NCBI GenBank assembly: GCA_905182475.1 | Contig: CAJJBR010000014.1 | Span: 23,721 to 87,720 of the forward strand | Origin: Akkermansiaceae bacterium | GTDB lineage: Bacteria > Verrucomicrobiota > Verrucomicrobiia > Verrucomicrobiales > Akkermansiaceae | Reading direction: 5' to 3' | Length of the DNA: 64,000 bases | Part shown: piece after piece, positions 8,283 to 17,269 of the stretch | How the letters are laid out: each line of letters starts with the position of its first letter | How positions within the stretch are numbered: position 1 is the first letter of the stretch | The notes under the pieces: model-generated | The model's database searches: none | Seen by the model: the letters and a program-made list of their open reading frames with translations, nothing else | Told to the model about the DNA's origin: nothing | Program-made: the position numbers and the translations under genes

Positions 8283-9422
8283 GTGCCAGCGAAAAAGAAG
8301 ACCCCCTCGGCGAATTCGAATGTCCATGTGATCGTGGGGACGGATGACGGACTGGTGCGTGAGGAGGCGCTTGCTTTATATAATCAGCTTACGGGAGGAA
8401 ACGACGATGGGTTCACCCACGAGACGATTGACGGCAATGCGGACAATTCGGAGGGTGCTTTCCAGCTTTGCTCCAGTGCGGTGCAATCGCTGCTGACCAT
8501 GCCGATGTTCGGCGGGGATAAGGTGGTGTGGCTGCGGAATGTGAATTTCCTAGGGGATGATGTGACGGGGCGAGCACAGCGGACGGAGGCAGGGGTAGAA
8601 ATGCTGCGGAGCACGATGGAGAAAGGTTTGCCGGACGGGATCCAGTTTTTGCTTTCCGCCGATAAAGTGGACAAGCGGCGGGCGTTTTGGAAATTTCTCA
8701 ATAAGAGCGCCAGCGTGCAGAGCTTTGATAAGATCGATATCAGTCGCGATGGCTGGCAGGATCAGGTGGGGCAGTTGGTGGAGGGGCGTGCCACCGAGCT
8801 GGGACTGGATTTCGAGCGGGATGCGATGGAGCTGTTCATCATGCTAGCCGGGGAGCAGACCAAGCAGATCGCGAACGAATTGGAGAAACTGGATCTGTAC
8901 CTAGGCAAGGAGCGACGGACGGTCACCGAGGAGGATGTTAGGAAACTGGTGCCACTTAGCCGGGCGGCGGTGATTTTTGAGACAGGAAAAGCGATCCAGA
9001 TGGGAAATGTCGCGAGGGCGATCCAGCTCATCGACGAACAGCTCGCGGCGGAGGAATCAGCCATCGGGATTATGAGAGCTTCGATTATCAATGTCGTCCG
9101 TAACCTCTACATGGCGAAGCTGATCCTGGAGAAATTCAAAGCTCCGTCAGGAAATTATTCATCTTTCGCAGGGGCTCTCAATAAGCTGCCCGTCGCCGAC
9201 CGTGCATGGCTGCCCCAGAAAAAGGACGGCTCCGGCGTAAACGTGTTTCCCATTTTCCTCGCGGTGCAGAATGCGAGGAACTTTGATCTGGCAGGGCTCC
9301 AGCACGTGATGGAGAAGACTCAAAGTGCGGATCAGGCACTGGTGACGACGGGGCTGGATCACCGGTTGGTGCTCCACCGTTTGATCGCGGAGATCGCGGC
9401 GGCTCGGAAACGGAAGAGGTAG
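8283..9422 (+). CDS. holA: DNA polymerase III, delta subunit
   Basis: The clamp-loader delta subunit, which opens the beta clamp during replication. The 379 residues have the expected three-part layout: an N-terminal AAA+-like domain without Walker motifs (HVIVGTDDGLVREEA), the middle segment with LAGEQTKQIANELEKLDLYL typical of HolA, and a C-terminal collar with AIGIMRASIINVVRNLYMA and HRLVLHRLI. It starts with GTG at 8283. It is transcribed divergently from leuC. Confidence 0.88.
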   Translation: MPAKKKTPSANSNVHVIVGTDDGLVREEALALYNQLTGGNDDGFTHETIDGNADNSEGAFQLCSSAVQSLLTMPMFGGDKVVWLRNVNFLGDDVTGRAQRTEAGVEMLRSTMEKGLPDGIQFLLSADKVDKRRAFWKFLNKSASVQSFDKIDISRDGWQDQVGQLVEGRATELGLDFERDAMELFIMLAGEQTKQIANELEKLDLYLGKERRTVTEEDVRKLVPLSRAAVIFETGKAIQMGNVARAIQLIDEQLAAEESAIGIMRASIINVVRNLYMAKLILEKFKAPSGNYSSFAGALNKLPVADRAWLPQKKDGSGVNVFPIFLAVQNARNFDLAGLQHVMEKTQSADQALVTTGLDHRLVLHRLIAEIAAARKRKR

Positions 9423-9448
9423 CCGCGAATGGACGCCAATTTTCGCGA

Positions 9449-9892
9449 ATGAAGAAGGAAGGGAAATCGGCTTGGAGTTCCTATGCCGTGGTAAGGAATC
9501 TCTTTGTATTTGGGATTGCCTCTTGGCTGTCGTCCTTCGTTGCCCTGTTCACTTTTCCACAGGTCAGCGCGCTGTGGGTAATTAGTGGCTCCATCGGTGC
9601 GTTTCTCATGGTGCCGCATCTCTATTGGAGCTGTCCTGCATGCCGGAAACCATTTTTTAGAAATTGGTGGGCTTTCACATCTGATTTCGAAGAGATGTTC
9701 AACCCGTTCAGGAGGAAATGCGCGCATTGCGATTTGCCAAAATGGAACGAGCCACCTTCGAAGCTGGAGATCGAGAGTAAAATTCCTACTCCACTAAATC
9801 CCACGAAGCCGCTGAACTCGTATCGTTCGAAACAACGAAACTTTCTCGCCCTTGTCTTGCGGGATGATCCGGGTGTGATTGGGTTGAAATAG
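9449..9892 (+). CDS. hypothetical membrane protein with a CPxC/CxxC pair
   Basis: Not recognised. The 147 residues start with a basic segment, followed by two hydrophobic segments (about 13-35 and 40-58). A cytoplasmic zinc-ribbon-like pair follows: CPACRKPFF near 65 and CAHCDLPKW near 92. The tail is polar. The pattern suggests a small membrane protein carrying a zinc-binding knuckle. It follows holA by 26 bases, and the spacer contains a degenerate GCGAATGGACGCCAA repeat. No function is proposed. Confidence 0.55.
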   Translation: MKKEGKSAWSSYAVVRNLFVFGIASWLSSFVALFTFPQVSALWVISGSIGAFLMVPHLYWSCPACRKPFFRNWWAFTSDFEEMFNPFRRKCAHCDLPKWNEPPSKLEIESKIPTPLNPTKPLNSYRSKQRNFLALVLRDDPGVIGLK

Positions 9893-10010
9893 AGGTTCTG
9901 CTGAGAAGGGCAAGAGCGGAGCGGATAGCATTGGAGAGGGAGGATTTGCTTATTGCCAGCGATTTTGAAACCGATGGCTCCGGCACGTTGATTCGGTTCA
10001 AAAGGCCGAG

Positions 10011-10622
10011 CTAGCTTTTCACTTTCTCCATCGACCTATCGTGGGGGATACGGAGTAGTATTACCGCGAAGATTACACCGATGAGGGCGCAGAACATATC
10101 GGTCTGTGTGTCCCAGACATCACCTTGGGTGCCGAGGAAAGCCTCTGATGCCTCAGCAGAAACCAGAGCGGCCGCCCATTCGATGAGTTCATAGACCGCG
10201 CTGACTGCCATACAGAAGCAGACGATCAGGAACGCCAGCCAGCCGCGTTTCGCGATCACGTTGTTGCGGATCAATACTTCGCGGCACAGGATTGCCGGGA
10301 CGAGGCCCTGCATAAGATGGCCTAGACGGTCGTAGTGGTTTCTTGGGAAATCGAAAACCTCCTTTGCCCAGTCCCCGAGCGGCACGAGCGCGTAGGTGTA
10401 TTTTCCTCCGACCATCAGGACGACCATATGCAGGCCTAGCAGAACCAAGGCGAAGTTCGAGAATTCCCAGCCCTTGGCCTGTGCGATGAACAGGCAGACG
10501 AAACCGATGAACACCGGAGCCACTTCCAGCCACCATGTAGTCCTGTCATAGGGATCCCACCCGGACCATGCCAGCACCGGTAGCATGGCGATCAGAAGAA
10601 GAAGGTTAGCATAGATTTTCAT
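10011..10622 (-). CDS. DUF2238 (YjdF-like) membrane protein
   Basis: A 203-residue polytopic membrane protein with about six hydrophobic segments. Signatures of the DUF2238 family are visible: GGKYTYALVPLG, then NHYDRLGHLMQGLVPA, YELIEWAAAL, and LGTQGDVWDTQTDMFCALIG. The conserved acidic and histidine residues lie in the loops. Family function is not established. It is convergent with the preceding hypothetical gene. Confidence 0.87.
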   Translation of the reverse strand: MKIYANLLLLIAMLPVLAWSGWDPYDRTTWWLEVAPVFIGFVCLFIAQAKGWEFSNFALVLLGLHMVVLMVGGKYTYALVPLGDWAKEVFDFPRNHYDRLGHLMQGLVPAILCREVLIRNNVIAKRGWLAFLIVCFCMAVSAVYELIEWAAALVSAEASEAFLGTQGDVWDTQTDMFCALIGVIFAVILLRIPHDRSMEKVKS

Positions 10623-10701
10623 TGGATGTGAAACAGGTGTATCTGAAAATGAAGTGTAATAGGAGTGCTTTCATTTTGAATACTCTTGCTTGGAGGGTGG
10701 A

Positions 10702-10731
10702 GGAGTCCACGCGTTCTCGCGCATGGACTCC
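10702..10731. repeat. perfect 8-bp-arm hairpin in the 10623-10829 spacer
   Basis: GGAGTCCA (10702-10709) and TGGACTCC (10724-10731) flank a loop that itself contains CGCG pairs. It lies downstream of the minus-strand HI0933 gene but has no T-tract in either direction, so it is more likely a repetitive extragenic palindrome than a terminator. Nothing else is seen in this spacer. Confidence 0.55.
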
Positions 10732-10829
10732 AGAAGGAAGAAGGACGGCCAATATGCTGCCAAGAGCTGGGAGCGTGAGTGTGGGATTGAGCATATCGGA
10801 TTTACGGATATCGCGAAAAACCCGCTTTT

Positions 10830-12074
10830 TTATCGCTCTGCGATCGCAAGCCCTGCGATGTGTGCGGTGGTCCATGCTGCTTGGAAATTGAAGCCGCCGG
10901 TGATGCCATCGATGTCGAGGCATTCGCCGGCGAAATGGAGCCCGGGGATGGTCTTGCTTTCCATGGTGCGGAAGTCGATTTCCCGAAGCCGAACTCCGCC
11001 ACAGGTGACGAATTCGTCCTTGTTGGTAGTCTTGCCTAGAACTTGGAAACGCGCATCGGTGATCTCGCGGAGGAGGGCGTTCTCCTTATCTTTGGCGAGC
11101 TGGGACCACTGGGTTGTTGGGGAAATGGTCATTGTTTCCAACATCCGCTCCCAGAGGCGGCGAGGGATTTCCTCGGGTGATCTGTTTTTGACTAGGGATT
11201 TCCCGGAGGAGTTGCGCAGTTCTGAAAAGCGCTGGCGGAGTTTGTTTTCGGAAATTTTTCCGATCCAGTTTACCGCAATCTCGAAATGGTAGCGGTCCTC
11301 CTGGAAGCGCCGTGCTTCCCAAGCGGAGAGTCGGAGGATGGCTGGGCCGCTGAGGCCGCGGTGGGTGATGAGGAGTGGTCCGGTCTGTGGATTTCCTTTC
11401 GGAATAGCGCGGACAGAGGCGTTCAGCACGGCTAGTCCGGCTAGCCCTTCGGTGCGGGGATCGTTGAGATTAAAGGCGAAGAGTGAAGGCGCGGGAGTCT
11501 CCACGGTGTGGCCGAGTGCGGAAATGGCACTGGCTAGTGGGGAGGTTTTGAGTGATCCGGAGGTGATGCAGACTTTGTCTGCGGGGAAGGTGCTGCCATC
11601 GGCGAGGGTGAGCAGAAATTTCCCTTCGGCGGATGGGGTGATGTCTCGGAGGCCAGTCTTGGGGCGTAGCGTTACTCCAGCATCGCGAGTCGCTTTCATG
11701 AAGCAATCGATGATCGTCTGTGAGCTGTCCGTATCCGGAAACATCCGCCCGTCGGCCTCAGTCTTGAGGGTGACTCCGCGGGCTGCGAACCATTCGACTG
11801 TATTGCTAGGCTGCCATCTGTGGAATGCACCGCGAAGCTCTCGGGAGCCGCGAGGATAGTTTTTCGAAAGTAGAACTGGATCGAAACAGGAGTGAGTTAC
11901 GTTGCAACGCCCGCCACCCGAGATTTTCACTTTGGAGAGGTAGGAGCCGGATTGCTCGAAGAGTGTGACGCTTGCCGAAGGATCGGTCTCAGCCGCGGTG
12001 ATCGCAGTGAAAAATCCCGCGGCACCACCGCCGATGATGGCGATGTGTTTTTCTGACGGAGCGGAGGGTATCAT
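10830..12074 (-). CDS. HI0933/YhiN family NAD(P)/FAD-dependent oxidoreductase
   Basis: A 414-residue flavoprotein. The dinucleotide-binding motif IIGGGAAGFFTAI begins at residue 11, followed by the family hallmark SGGGRCNVTHS near 54. The middle carries KVCITSGSLKTSPLASA, and the C-terminus has FVTCGGVRLREIDFRTMESK then GLHFAGECLDIDGITGGFNF, which closes the FAD site. These are the defining segments of the HI0933 family, whose substrates are unknown. Divergent from the DUF2868 gene with 70 bases between starts. Confidence 0.9.
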   Translation of the reverse strand: MIPSAPSEKHIAIIGGGAAGFFTAITAAETDPSASVTLFEQSGSYLSKVKISGGGRCNVTHSCFDPVLLSKNYPRGSRELRGAFHRWQPSNTVEWFAARGVTLKTEADGRMFPDTDSSQTIIDCFMKATRDAGVTLRPKTGLRDITPSAEGKFLLTLADGSTFPADKVCITSGSLKTSPLASAISALGHTVETPAPSLFAFNLNDPRTEGLAGLAVLNASVRAIPKGNPQTGPLLITHRGLSGPAILRLSAWEARRFQEDRYHFEIAVNWIGKISENKLRQRFSELRNSSGKSLVKNRSPEEIPRRLWERMLETMTISPTTQWSQLAKDKENALLREITDARFQVLGKTTNKDEFVTCGGVRLREIDFRTMESKTIPGLHFAGECLDIDGITGGFNFQAAWTTAHIAGLAIAER

Positions 12075-12144
12075 TTTCTGAGAAAGACTCTCAGGAGAGG
12101 CTGTAGAGTCGAGTGGATTCTAGGGTATTGATTTCCTCTGGATT

Positions 12145-13548
12145 GTGTCGTGTTGCGCGGATAGTCTCGCGCCGTTGAAGACACGGTGGACATTGAGGGA
12201 TTTGGTGGATTTTGAAGCTCTGCTTGGCAAGGCGGATGCGGCTACGGATGAACGCTTGCTGAGGGAGAAGGTGAAAGGCTTGGACGGCGCGCATGCCAGG
12301 CGCGCGGCAATCAAGGTCTGGCTGGACGGGCAACGGCGCGGGAAGGACGAATTGCCAGGGGATGTCTGGGGCGGTGGCAGGTTTCTAGTCGGTGCGGTTG
12401 TTTGTTTGGTGATGTTTCTCGCGGGGATAGGTGTAATGACCGGGATGCTGGATAGAGAGAGGATGGGATTCCATGTGCCTATGGTGATGGGGGTTGCGGT
12501 TGGGTTGCAGCTTTTGGTTTTGGTTGGCGCGGGCGTGCTGTGGTTGCTGCGGGGGAAGATGGGCTTGTTGCAAAAGCTCTTTGCGTGGCTGATCGGGAAA
12601 TTTTCCGCGGAAGGTGATTCCGGATGGTGGCGGATACTGAGGCTGGAGGGAGGTCGTGCGTGGGAGGCTCTGGGGTGGAATCTGGTGCGGATGACTCAAG
12701 CGGGAGCCGTGATGTTTTCGATTGGGCTGATGGCTGGGTTATTGGGTTGTATTTGGTTTCTGGAGGTGAGCTTTTTCTGGGATTCTACGACGCCGGAATG
12801 GATGGCGAAGAAGATATACGAGGTGTGCGGATTTCTAAGTATGCCTTGGAGTTGGTGGACTGTGGGATGGGTTCCCGGGGAAACTACGATCCAGGTCACT
12901 CGATGGGGCGTTGAAGCTCCGCTCGTTGATGACCTGGACTTCATGGCTGTCTGGTATCGTTTCCTCTTCGCTGCGATTTTTTTCTGGGCTCTCCTGCCTA
13001 GGCTGGTGCTCTGGATACTCGCCGTTTTTAAGGAACGGAAAGCTCTCTCTTCACTGGATTTCCAAGCCAAGCGCCATCGCGAACTATGGCGGGAGATCAT
13101 GGGAACGCGTCGGGCGGATGTGAGTGAGGCACCCTTGGATGGGGTTCTGGTGCTGGATGTCGGTGGGACTGGGCTGAAGGAAGAAAGCCTTCGTGGATTT
13201 CTTCTGAGACGTTTGCGGGTGAATCCGGGTGAGTGGTATGAGGTGGGCGTATGGGACGAAAAGGGCGAGGAGGCTGCTGTGAAATCGCTCCGCAATGCAC
13301 CTGCTGGGGTGGTTTTTTTGGCGGAAGGTTGGGCACTTTTGCCGCCGAGGATGAAGGCGCTGCATTCGCAAGTCAGGAGCATCGCGGGGTCGGAAACTTG
13401 CGTCTATTTCTTAGTGGTGAACTCCGGAGGTGCGGGCGAACCTCTCGAAGTGAAGGATGAGGAGAAGACGATCTGGAAGGATTTTGTTGATGGATTGGCG
13501 GATGCCTCGGCGGAGATATTTTTCTATGAAAAGGAGGAGGGTCAATGA
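12145..13548 (+). CDS. DUF2868 domain membrane protein
   Basis: A 467-residue membrane protein starting with GTG. The N-terminus RWTLRDLVDFEALL and following EKVKGLDGAHARRAAIKVWL match the beginning of DUF2868 proteins. Four hydrophobic segments lie near 85-110, 115-140, 185-215 and 265-290. A soluble C-terminal half follows, containing LDGVLVLDVGGTG. The stop overlaps the start of the next gene by 4 bases, so the two are almost certainly translationally coupled. This pairing with a DUF3482 GTPase is conserved in diverse bacteria. The function of either protein is unknown. Confidence 0.85.
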   Translation: MSCCADSLAPLKTRWTLRDLVDFEALLGKADAATDERLLREKVKGLDGAHARRAAIKVWLDGQRRGKDELPGDVWGGGRFLVGAVVCLVMFLAGIGVMTGMLDRERMGFHVPMVMGVAVGLQLLVLVGAGVLWLLRGKMGLLQKLFAWLIGKFSAEGDSGWWRILRLEGGRAWEALGWNLVRMTQAGAVMFSIGLMAGLLGCIWFLEVSFFWDSTTPEWMAKKIYEVCGFLSMPWSWWTVGWVPGETTIQVTRWGVEAPLVDDLDFMAVWYRFLFAAIFFWALLPRLVLWILAVFKERKALSSLDFQAKRHRELWREIMGTRRADVSEAPLDGVLVLDVGGTGLKEESLRGFLLRRLRVNPGEWYEVGVWDEKGEEAAVKSLRNAPAGVVFLAEGWALLPPRMKALHSQVRSIAGSETCVYFLVVNSGGAGEPLEVKDEEKTIWKDFVDGLADASAEIFFYEKEEGQ

Positions 13549-14999
13549 GTGAAGGTGTGCCGGAATTCGCTGTCGTGGGGCGGGTGAATATGGGAAAGAG
13601 TGCGGTAATCGCGACTCTCCTCGAGATCGATGATAACGAGGTGTTGCGGGTTAGTCCCACGCCGGGTGAGACGACACGCTGCCAAGTCCACAAGGTGGTC
13701 TTCGGGAGGAAGGAGTGCGTTCGTTTTATCGATACCCCAGGATTTTCCCGACCGGTAGAAGCTATGCGTGAGATCCGCCGGATCCAAGGGGAGGGGACTC
13801 CTGGCCGGGATGCCTTGCGCCGATTCGTAGAGGAAAAGGGCGATGATTTTGCAGATGAGAAACGTTTGCTGGAGCCGCTGCTGGATGGTGCAGGAGTGCT
13901 TTATGTGGTCGATCCGGGAAGGCCGCTGCGGGATGACTTCCTAGCCGAGATGGAAATCCTGAGGTGGACGGGAAGGCCGCGTCTTGCGCTGATGAATGTC
14001 CGGGACGGTAAAGGCGCGGAAGAGGATGGAATCTGGCGGGAGAAACTCGGGAGTGCGTTCAACCTAGTGCGGACTTTCGATGCGCACCGCGCAAAATACG
14101 AGCAACGGTTGTTGCTTATGAGGGCCTTACTGGAGATCGAGGAGACCAATAGGCAGAGGCTGGAGGAGACAATCCAACTGATCGAAATGGAATGGGAGGA
14201 CAGGCGCAACGAAGCAGCGGAAGTTGTCCGGGAATTTCTGGCAGAGGCATTGGAGTTGCGCGTCCGGGTGCGGATCGAAGACAAGGACGAGCGGATGCCG
14301 ACCCGGCGGAAGCAGAAGGAGGACGATCTCGGAGTGGAATACTTCGCGCGACTGAAAAAACTGGAGCGTAGGTGTTTTTCAAAACTGCTGAAAATCTATC
14401 GTCATCACCTTCTCAAGCTGGAGAGCGCGGAAGATGCATTCGAAGACATCGATTTGGAAAGCGAAGAGGTCTGGATGAAATGGGGGCTGAGCCGGGGGCA
14501 ACTGACGCTGGTGGCCGCTGCGACGGGTGCTGCTGGCGGCGTGGCAATCGATGCTGCTACCGGCTTTTTCTCCCACGGTATATTTACCGCAATAGGCGGC
14601 GTTGGTGGTGCCGGTGCCGCTTGGTTCAAGGGTGGGTTGCTACCTGATCTGAAGGTCAATCTGCGGGAGGGGGTCAAATTTTCCACCGGGGAAACCAAGG
14701 AGTTGATGATGGGCCCTCCGGGGAATCCGAATTTTCCCTGGATTCTCCTCGATGGTGTACTTGTTAGATACGGACGCATTCTCGAGCGTGCCCACGGTCG
14801 ACGGGATACCGAGGTGCTGGGTGCGCCGGATGAAGGCGGCTACACCAAGAATTTCCCGCCAGACCGGAGGAAACGGCTAGGAAAATGGTTTGTAGAATGC
14901 GCGAAGGGAAACCGGCCTGTGGGGAAGGATATCGAGGTAAAAGTGCTTTGGATGTTGGAGGAATCGCTTGGGGATGTGAACCGTGCGGGTGATCGGTGA
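13545..14999 (+). CDS. GTPase with DUF3482 domain
   Basis: A 484-residue protein with an N-terminal Ras-like GTPase domain: P-loop GRVNMGKSAV near residue 13, a threonine-rich switch region SPTPGETTRC, G3 as DTPGFSRP near 64, and MNVRDGK near 148 in the place of the NKxD motif. A long helical region follows (190-300), then a glycine/alanine-rich hydrophobic stretch (about 320-365) resembling a membrane-inserting hairpin. The P-loop asparagine and the absence of a canonical NKxD are worth noting but may be normal for the family. Coupled to the DUF2868 gene. Confidence 0.86.
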   Translation: MSEGVPEFAVVGRVNMGKSAVIATLLEIDDNEVLRVSPTPGETTRCQVHKVVFGRKECVRFIDTPGFSRPVEAMREIRRIQGEGTPGRDALRRFVEEKGDDFADEKRLLEPLLDGAGVLYVVDPGRPLRDDFLAEMEILRWTGRPRLALMNVRDGKGAEEDGIWREKLGSAFNLVRTFDAHRAKYEQRLLLMRALLEIEETNRQRLEETIQLIEMEWEDRRNEAAEVVREFLAEALELRVRVRIEDKDERMPTRRKQKEDDLGVEYFARLKKLERRCFSKLLKIYRHHLLKLESAEDAFEDIDLESEEVWMKWGLSRGQLTLVAAATGAAGGVAIDAATGFFSHGIFTAIGGVGGAGAAWFKGGLLPDLKVNLREGVKFSTGETKELMMGPPGNPNFPWILLDGVLVRYGRILERAHGRRDTEVLGAPDEGGYTKNFPPDRRKRLGKWFVECAKGNRPVGKDIEVKVLWMLEESLGDVNRAGDR

Positions 15000-15024
15000 T
15001 AAGACTTGGGCTTGTGGGGAAGAG

Positions 15025-15160
15025 GAACCACGGATGACGCGTATGGACACGGATCAGATTCTTGTGACTTGGGTTCTGGTTTCCCTCCGTCTGTCAGACT
15101 GTCTGTCAGGCGTCTGGAAACGCACAAACTTCTATTGCCATTCATGCCCATAGCGCATTG
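15025..15160. repeat. intergenic repeat tract between the DUF3482 gene and the next gene
   Basis: Contains GAACCACGGATGACGCGTA and GACACGGATCAGATTCTTG, a second copy of the tract at 8160-8225, followed by TCTGTCAGACTGTCTGTCAG at 15098-15117, a short tandem. No gene is visible in the 189-base spacer. Confidence 0.6.
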
Positions 15161-15188
15161 AATCTCCGACCAATCAATTTACCGAACT

Positions 15189-15689
15189 GTGAAATCCCAC
15201 GAAATATTTACCGCCGTCGATCCCGCTGTTGTAACTGAAATGCTCGACTGGTTCCGAGATAACGACAGAAACGTCTACAAGACTGCTGTCGCTACCCTCG
15301 CCGCCGAGCGCAAACTGCGTCCCGTTTTCATCCAGAAGAAATCACTCGTAGATCAGTACGCGTGGATTCAGAAGACTTTGCAGATCCGCGTCTGCGATCC
15401 GATCGGCGAACAGATCCTTCAATCCTACCTCATGGCTGGCCAACAAGCTATGCTTGGCATGTTTTGCGATGGCATGGGTATCCCGCACGATGGCAAGGGT
15501 TCCGTTGTAGGTGAACTTCCTAAAGCGATCGATAAAGAACGTCTCGACGCGACGGTTGAGAAGCTTGTCGATGTGTTTGATCCGAAAATTTTCACTCTCT
15601 ATCTCCACTGCTTTAACATGCAAGTGGCGGGTGGCTATCCGGCTCTTGTTGAGAAAATCGAATCCGACGAGCGCCTGACCTTGGCGTAA
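15189..15689 (+). CDS. conserved hypothetical protein upstream of miaB
   Basis: Not recognised. A soluble, mostly helical 166-residue protein starting with GTG at 15189, with no signal peptide and no membrane segment. Segments such as VTEMLDWFRDNDRNVYKTAV and QLAQKYL-like helices suggest a compact helical fold. It ends 13 bases before the preferred miaB ATG, so the two genes are probably co-transcribed. Codon usage resembles its neighbours, supporting a real gene. Confidence 0.7.
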   Translation: MKSHEIFTAVDPAVVTEMLDWFRDNDRNVYKTAVATLAAERKLRPVFIQKKSLVDQYAWIQKTLQIRVCDPIGEQILQSYLMAGQQAMLGMFCDGMGIPHDGKGSVVGELPKAIDKERLDATVEKLVDVFDPKIFTLYLHCFNMQVAGGYPALVEKIESDERLTLA

Positions 15690-15702
15690 GTTGCCACGAA
15701 CG

Positions 15703-17085
15703 ATGCCTAAGGTTTACCTGAAAACATACGGCTGCCAGATGAACGAACGCGACACCGAGCAGGTGGCGCGGATGTTCACGGAAGGCGGCTATACGCTGAC
15801 ACCCACGGAAACGGATGCGGACGCGATCCTGATCAATACCTGCTCAGTTCGCGACCAGGCGGAGCAGAAGGCGCTTGGGAAAATGGGAATCTTGGGCAAG
15901 CAAAGGCGTAAGCGTGCGCACGTCGTTTACGGATTTATGGGTTGCATGGCGCAGTCACGAGGAGAGGAGCTTTTCGAACGCATCCCACATCTCGATATCG
16001 TGGTGGGAACCCAGAAATACCACAAGGTTTTCGACTATGTTGATCGCATCTTGAAAAGCCGTATGGAGGCACGAATGGACGACCCTGCGCTTTCCCTGAG
16101 CGGAAGCTCAGTGTGCGACACCGCGGAGGAAGCTGACTCCCAGAATACGATCCGTGACCATATGCCAAAGGCGAGGAACGCCTCTGCCTTCGTTTCCATC
16201 ATGCAGGGCTGCAACATGCGCTGCACGTTCTGCATCGTCCCGGATACACGCGGGAAAGAGCGAGGTCGGCCGATTATGGAGATCGTGAAGGAAGTGGAAT
16301 TCCTGGCAGGACAGGGCGTGAAAGAAGTCACCCTGCTCGGCCAAATTGTGAACCTTTACGGTAGGACTGAATTTCCAAAGGTAGACGGGAAATCCCCGTT
16401 TGTGCAGCTGCTGGAGGCGGTGCACGAGGTGGAGGGGATAGCTCGCATCCGTTTCACTTCTCCGCATCCTATCGGCTATCGGGATGATCTGATCGCGGCA
16501 TTTACCTATCTTCCGAAGCTGATGTCCCACATCCATTTCCCGATGCAAAGCGGATCGGATCGGATTTTGAAGCTAATGCGCCGCCCCTATAAAAACGCGA
16601 AATTCGTTGAGATCTGCGAGAAAATGAAGGCGGCGAGGCCTGATCTCGCGATCACGACCGACATCATCGTCGGCTTCCCCGGAGAGACCGAGGAGGATTT
16701 TCAAGCTACGATAGATACCGTAGAACGCCTGCAGTTTGATAACGCCTTTGTCTTCCGCTACTCGAAACGCAAGGACACACCTGCAGCTGAAATGGAAGAT
16801 CAGCTTCCGGAAATTGTTAAGGAAGAGCGGAACCAGAGGCTTTTGGAAACAGTCAACCGTCTAGCAAAGGAAAAGACATCTGCGATAGTCGGGACACGCC
16901 AGACCGTGCTCTGCGAGGGCCCTTCGAAAAGGAATTCTTCAACTCTCACGGGTCGGACACCCCAGAATAAGATCGTTATTTTCGAAGGGGATATCGAAAA
17001 ACTCACAGGGCAGATCTTGGATATCGACGTTGACGACTCTACCGACTTCACCGCCTACGGCACGCCGTTGTTGGTGGGGGTTTGA
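15703..17085 (+). CDS. miaB: tRNA-2-methylthio-N6-dimethylallyladenosine synthase
   Basis: A radical-SAM methylthiotransferase that converts i6A37 to ms2i6A37 in tRNAs reading UNN codons. With the ATG at 15703 the protein has 460 residues. The N-terminal UPF0004 domain carries cluster cysteines C11, C47 and C81; the radical-SAM motif CxxxCxxC is C170/C174/C177 in GCNMRCTFC; a TRAM domain closes the protein (about 385-455). GRPIMEIVKEV and HFPMQSGSDRILKLMRR are characteristic. The frame opens at a TTG at 15691, but the ATG gives the usual MPKVYLKTYGCQMN start. Confidence 0.96.
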   Translation: MPKVYLKTYGCQMNERDTEQVARMFTEGGYTLTPTETDADAILINTCSVRDQAEQKALGKMGILGKQRRKRAHVVYGFMGCMAQSRGEELFERIPHLDIVVGTQKYHKVFDYVDRILKSRMEARMDDPALSLSGSSVCDTAEEADSQNTIRDHMPKARNASAFVSIMQGCNMRCTFCIVPDTRGKERGRPIMEIVKEVEFLAGQGVKEVTLLGQIVNLYGRTEFPKVDGKSPFVQLLEAVHEVEGIARIRFTSPHPIGYRDDLIAAFTYLPKLMSHIHFPMQSGSDRILKLMRRPYKNAKFVEICEKMKAARPDLAITTDIIVGFPGETEEDFQATIDTVERLQFDNAFVFRYSKRKDTPAAEMEDQLPEIVKEERNQRLLETVNRLAKEKTSAIVGTRQTVLCEGPSKRNSSTLTGRTPQNKIVIFEGDIEKLTGQILDIDVDDSTDFTAYGTPLLVGV

Positions 17086-17259
17086 TTACGGTTTTCTATT
17101 TTCCAGAATCTGCTCGTAGAGTTCGTAAACGGGATCCGGAGTGTTGGCGTATTCGAGGAGGATTGCCTTTCCCGAAATCTGGCGATAGATGATGCGGAGA
17201 CCGCCGATACGGAGGCGGTTGAATCCTTCCAGCGGGCCTTGGAGTCCTTTGATGTCGCC
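17086..17259 (-). pseudogene. RelE/ParE-type toxin, N-terminus lost to a group II intron remnant
   Basis: Abutting the miaB stop on the opposite strand, the last 56 residues of this frame read as a RelE/ParE toxin C-terminus: KGLQGPLEGFNRLRIGGLR then IIYRQISGKAILLEYANT. About 25-30 N-terminal toxin residues are missing; upstream the frame continues into sequence that, read on the other strand, is group II intron. No antitoxin gene remains beside it. I infer that intron insertion or deletion at this locus destroyed a toxin-antitoxin pair. Confidence 0.65.
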
Positions 17260-17269
17260 TTTTCCTTCC

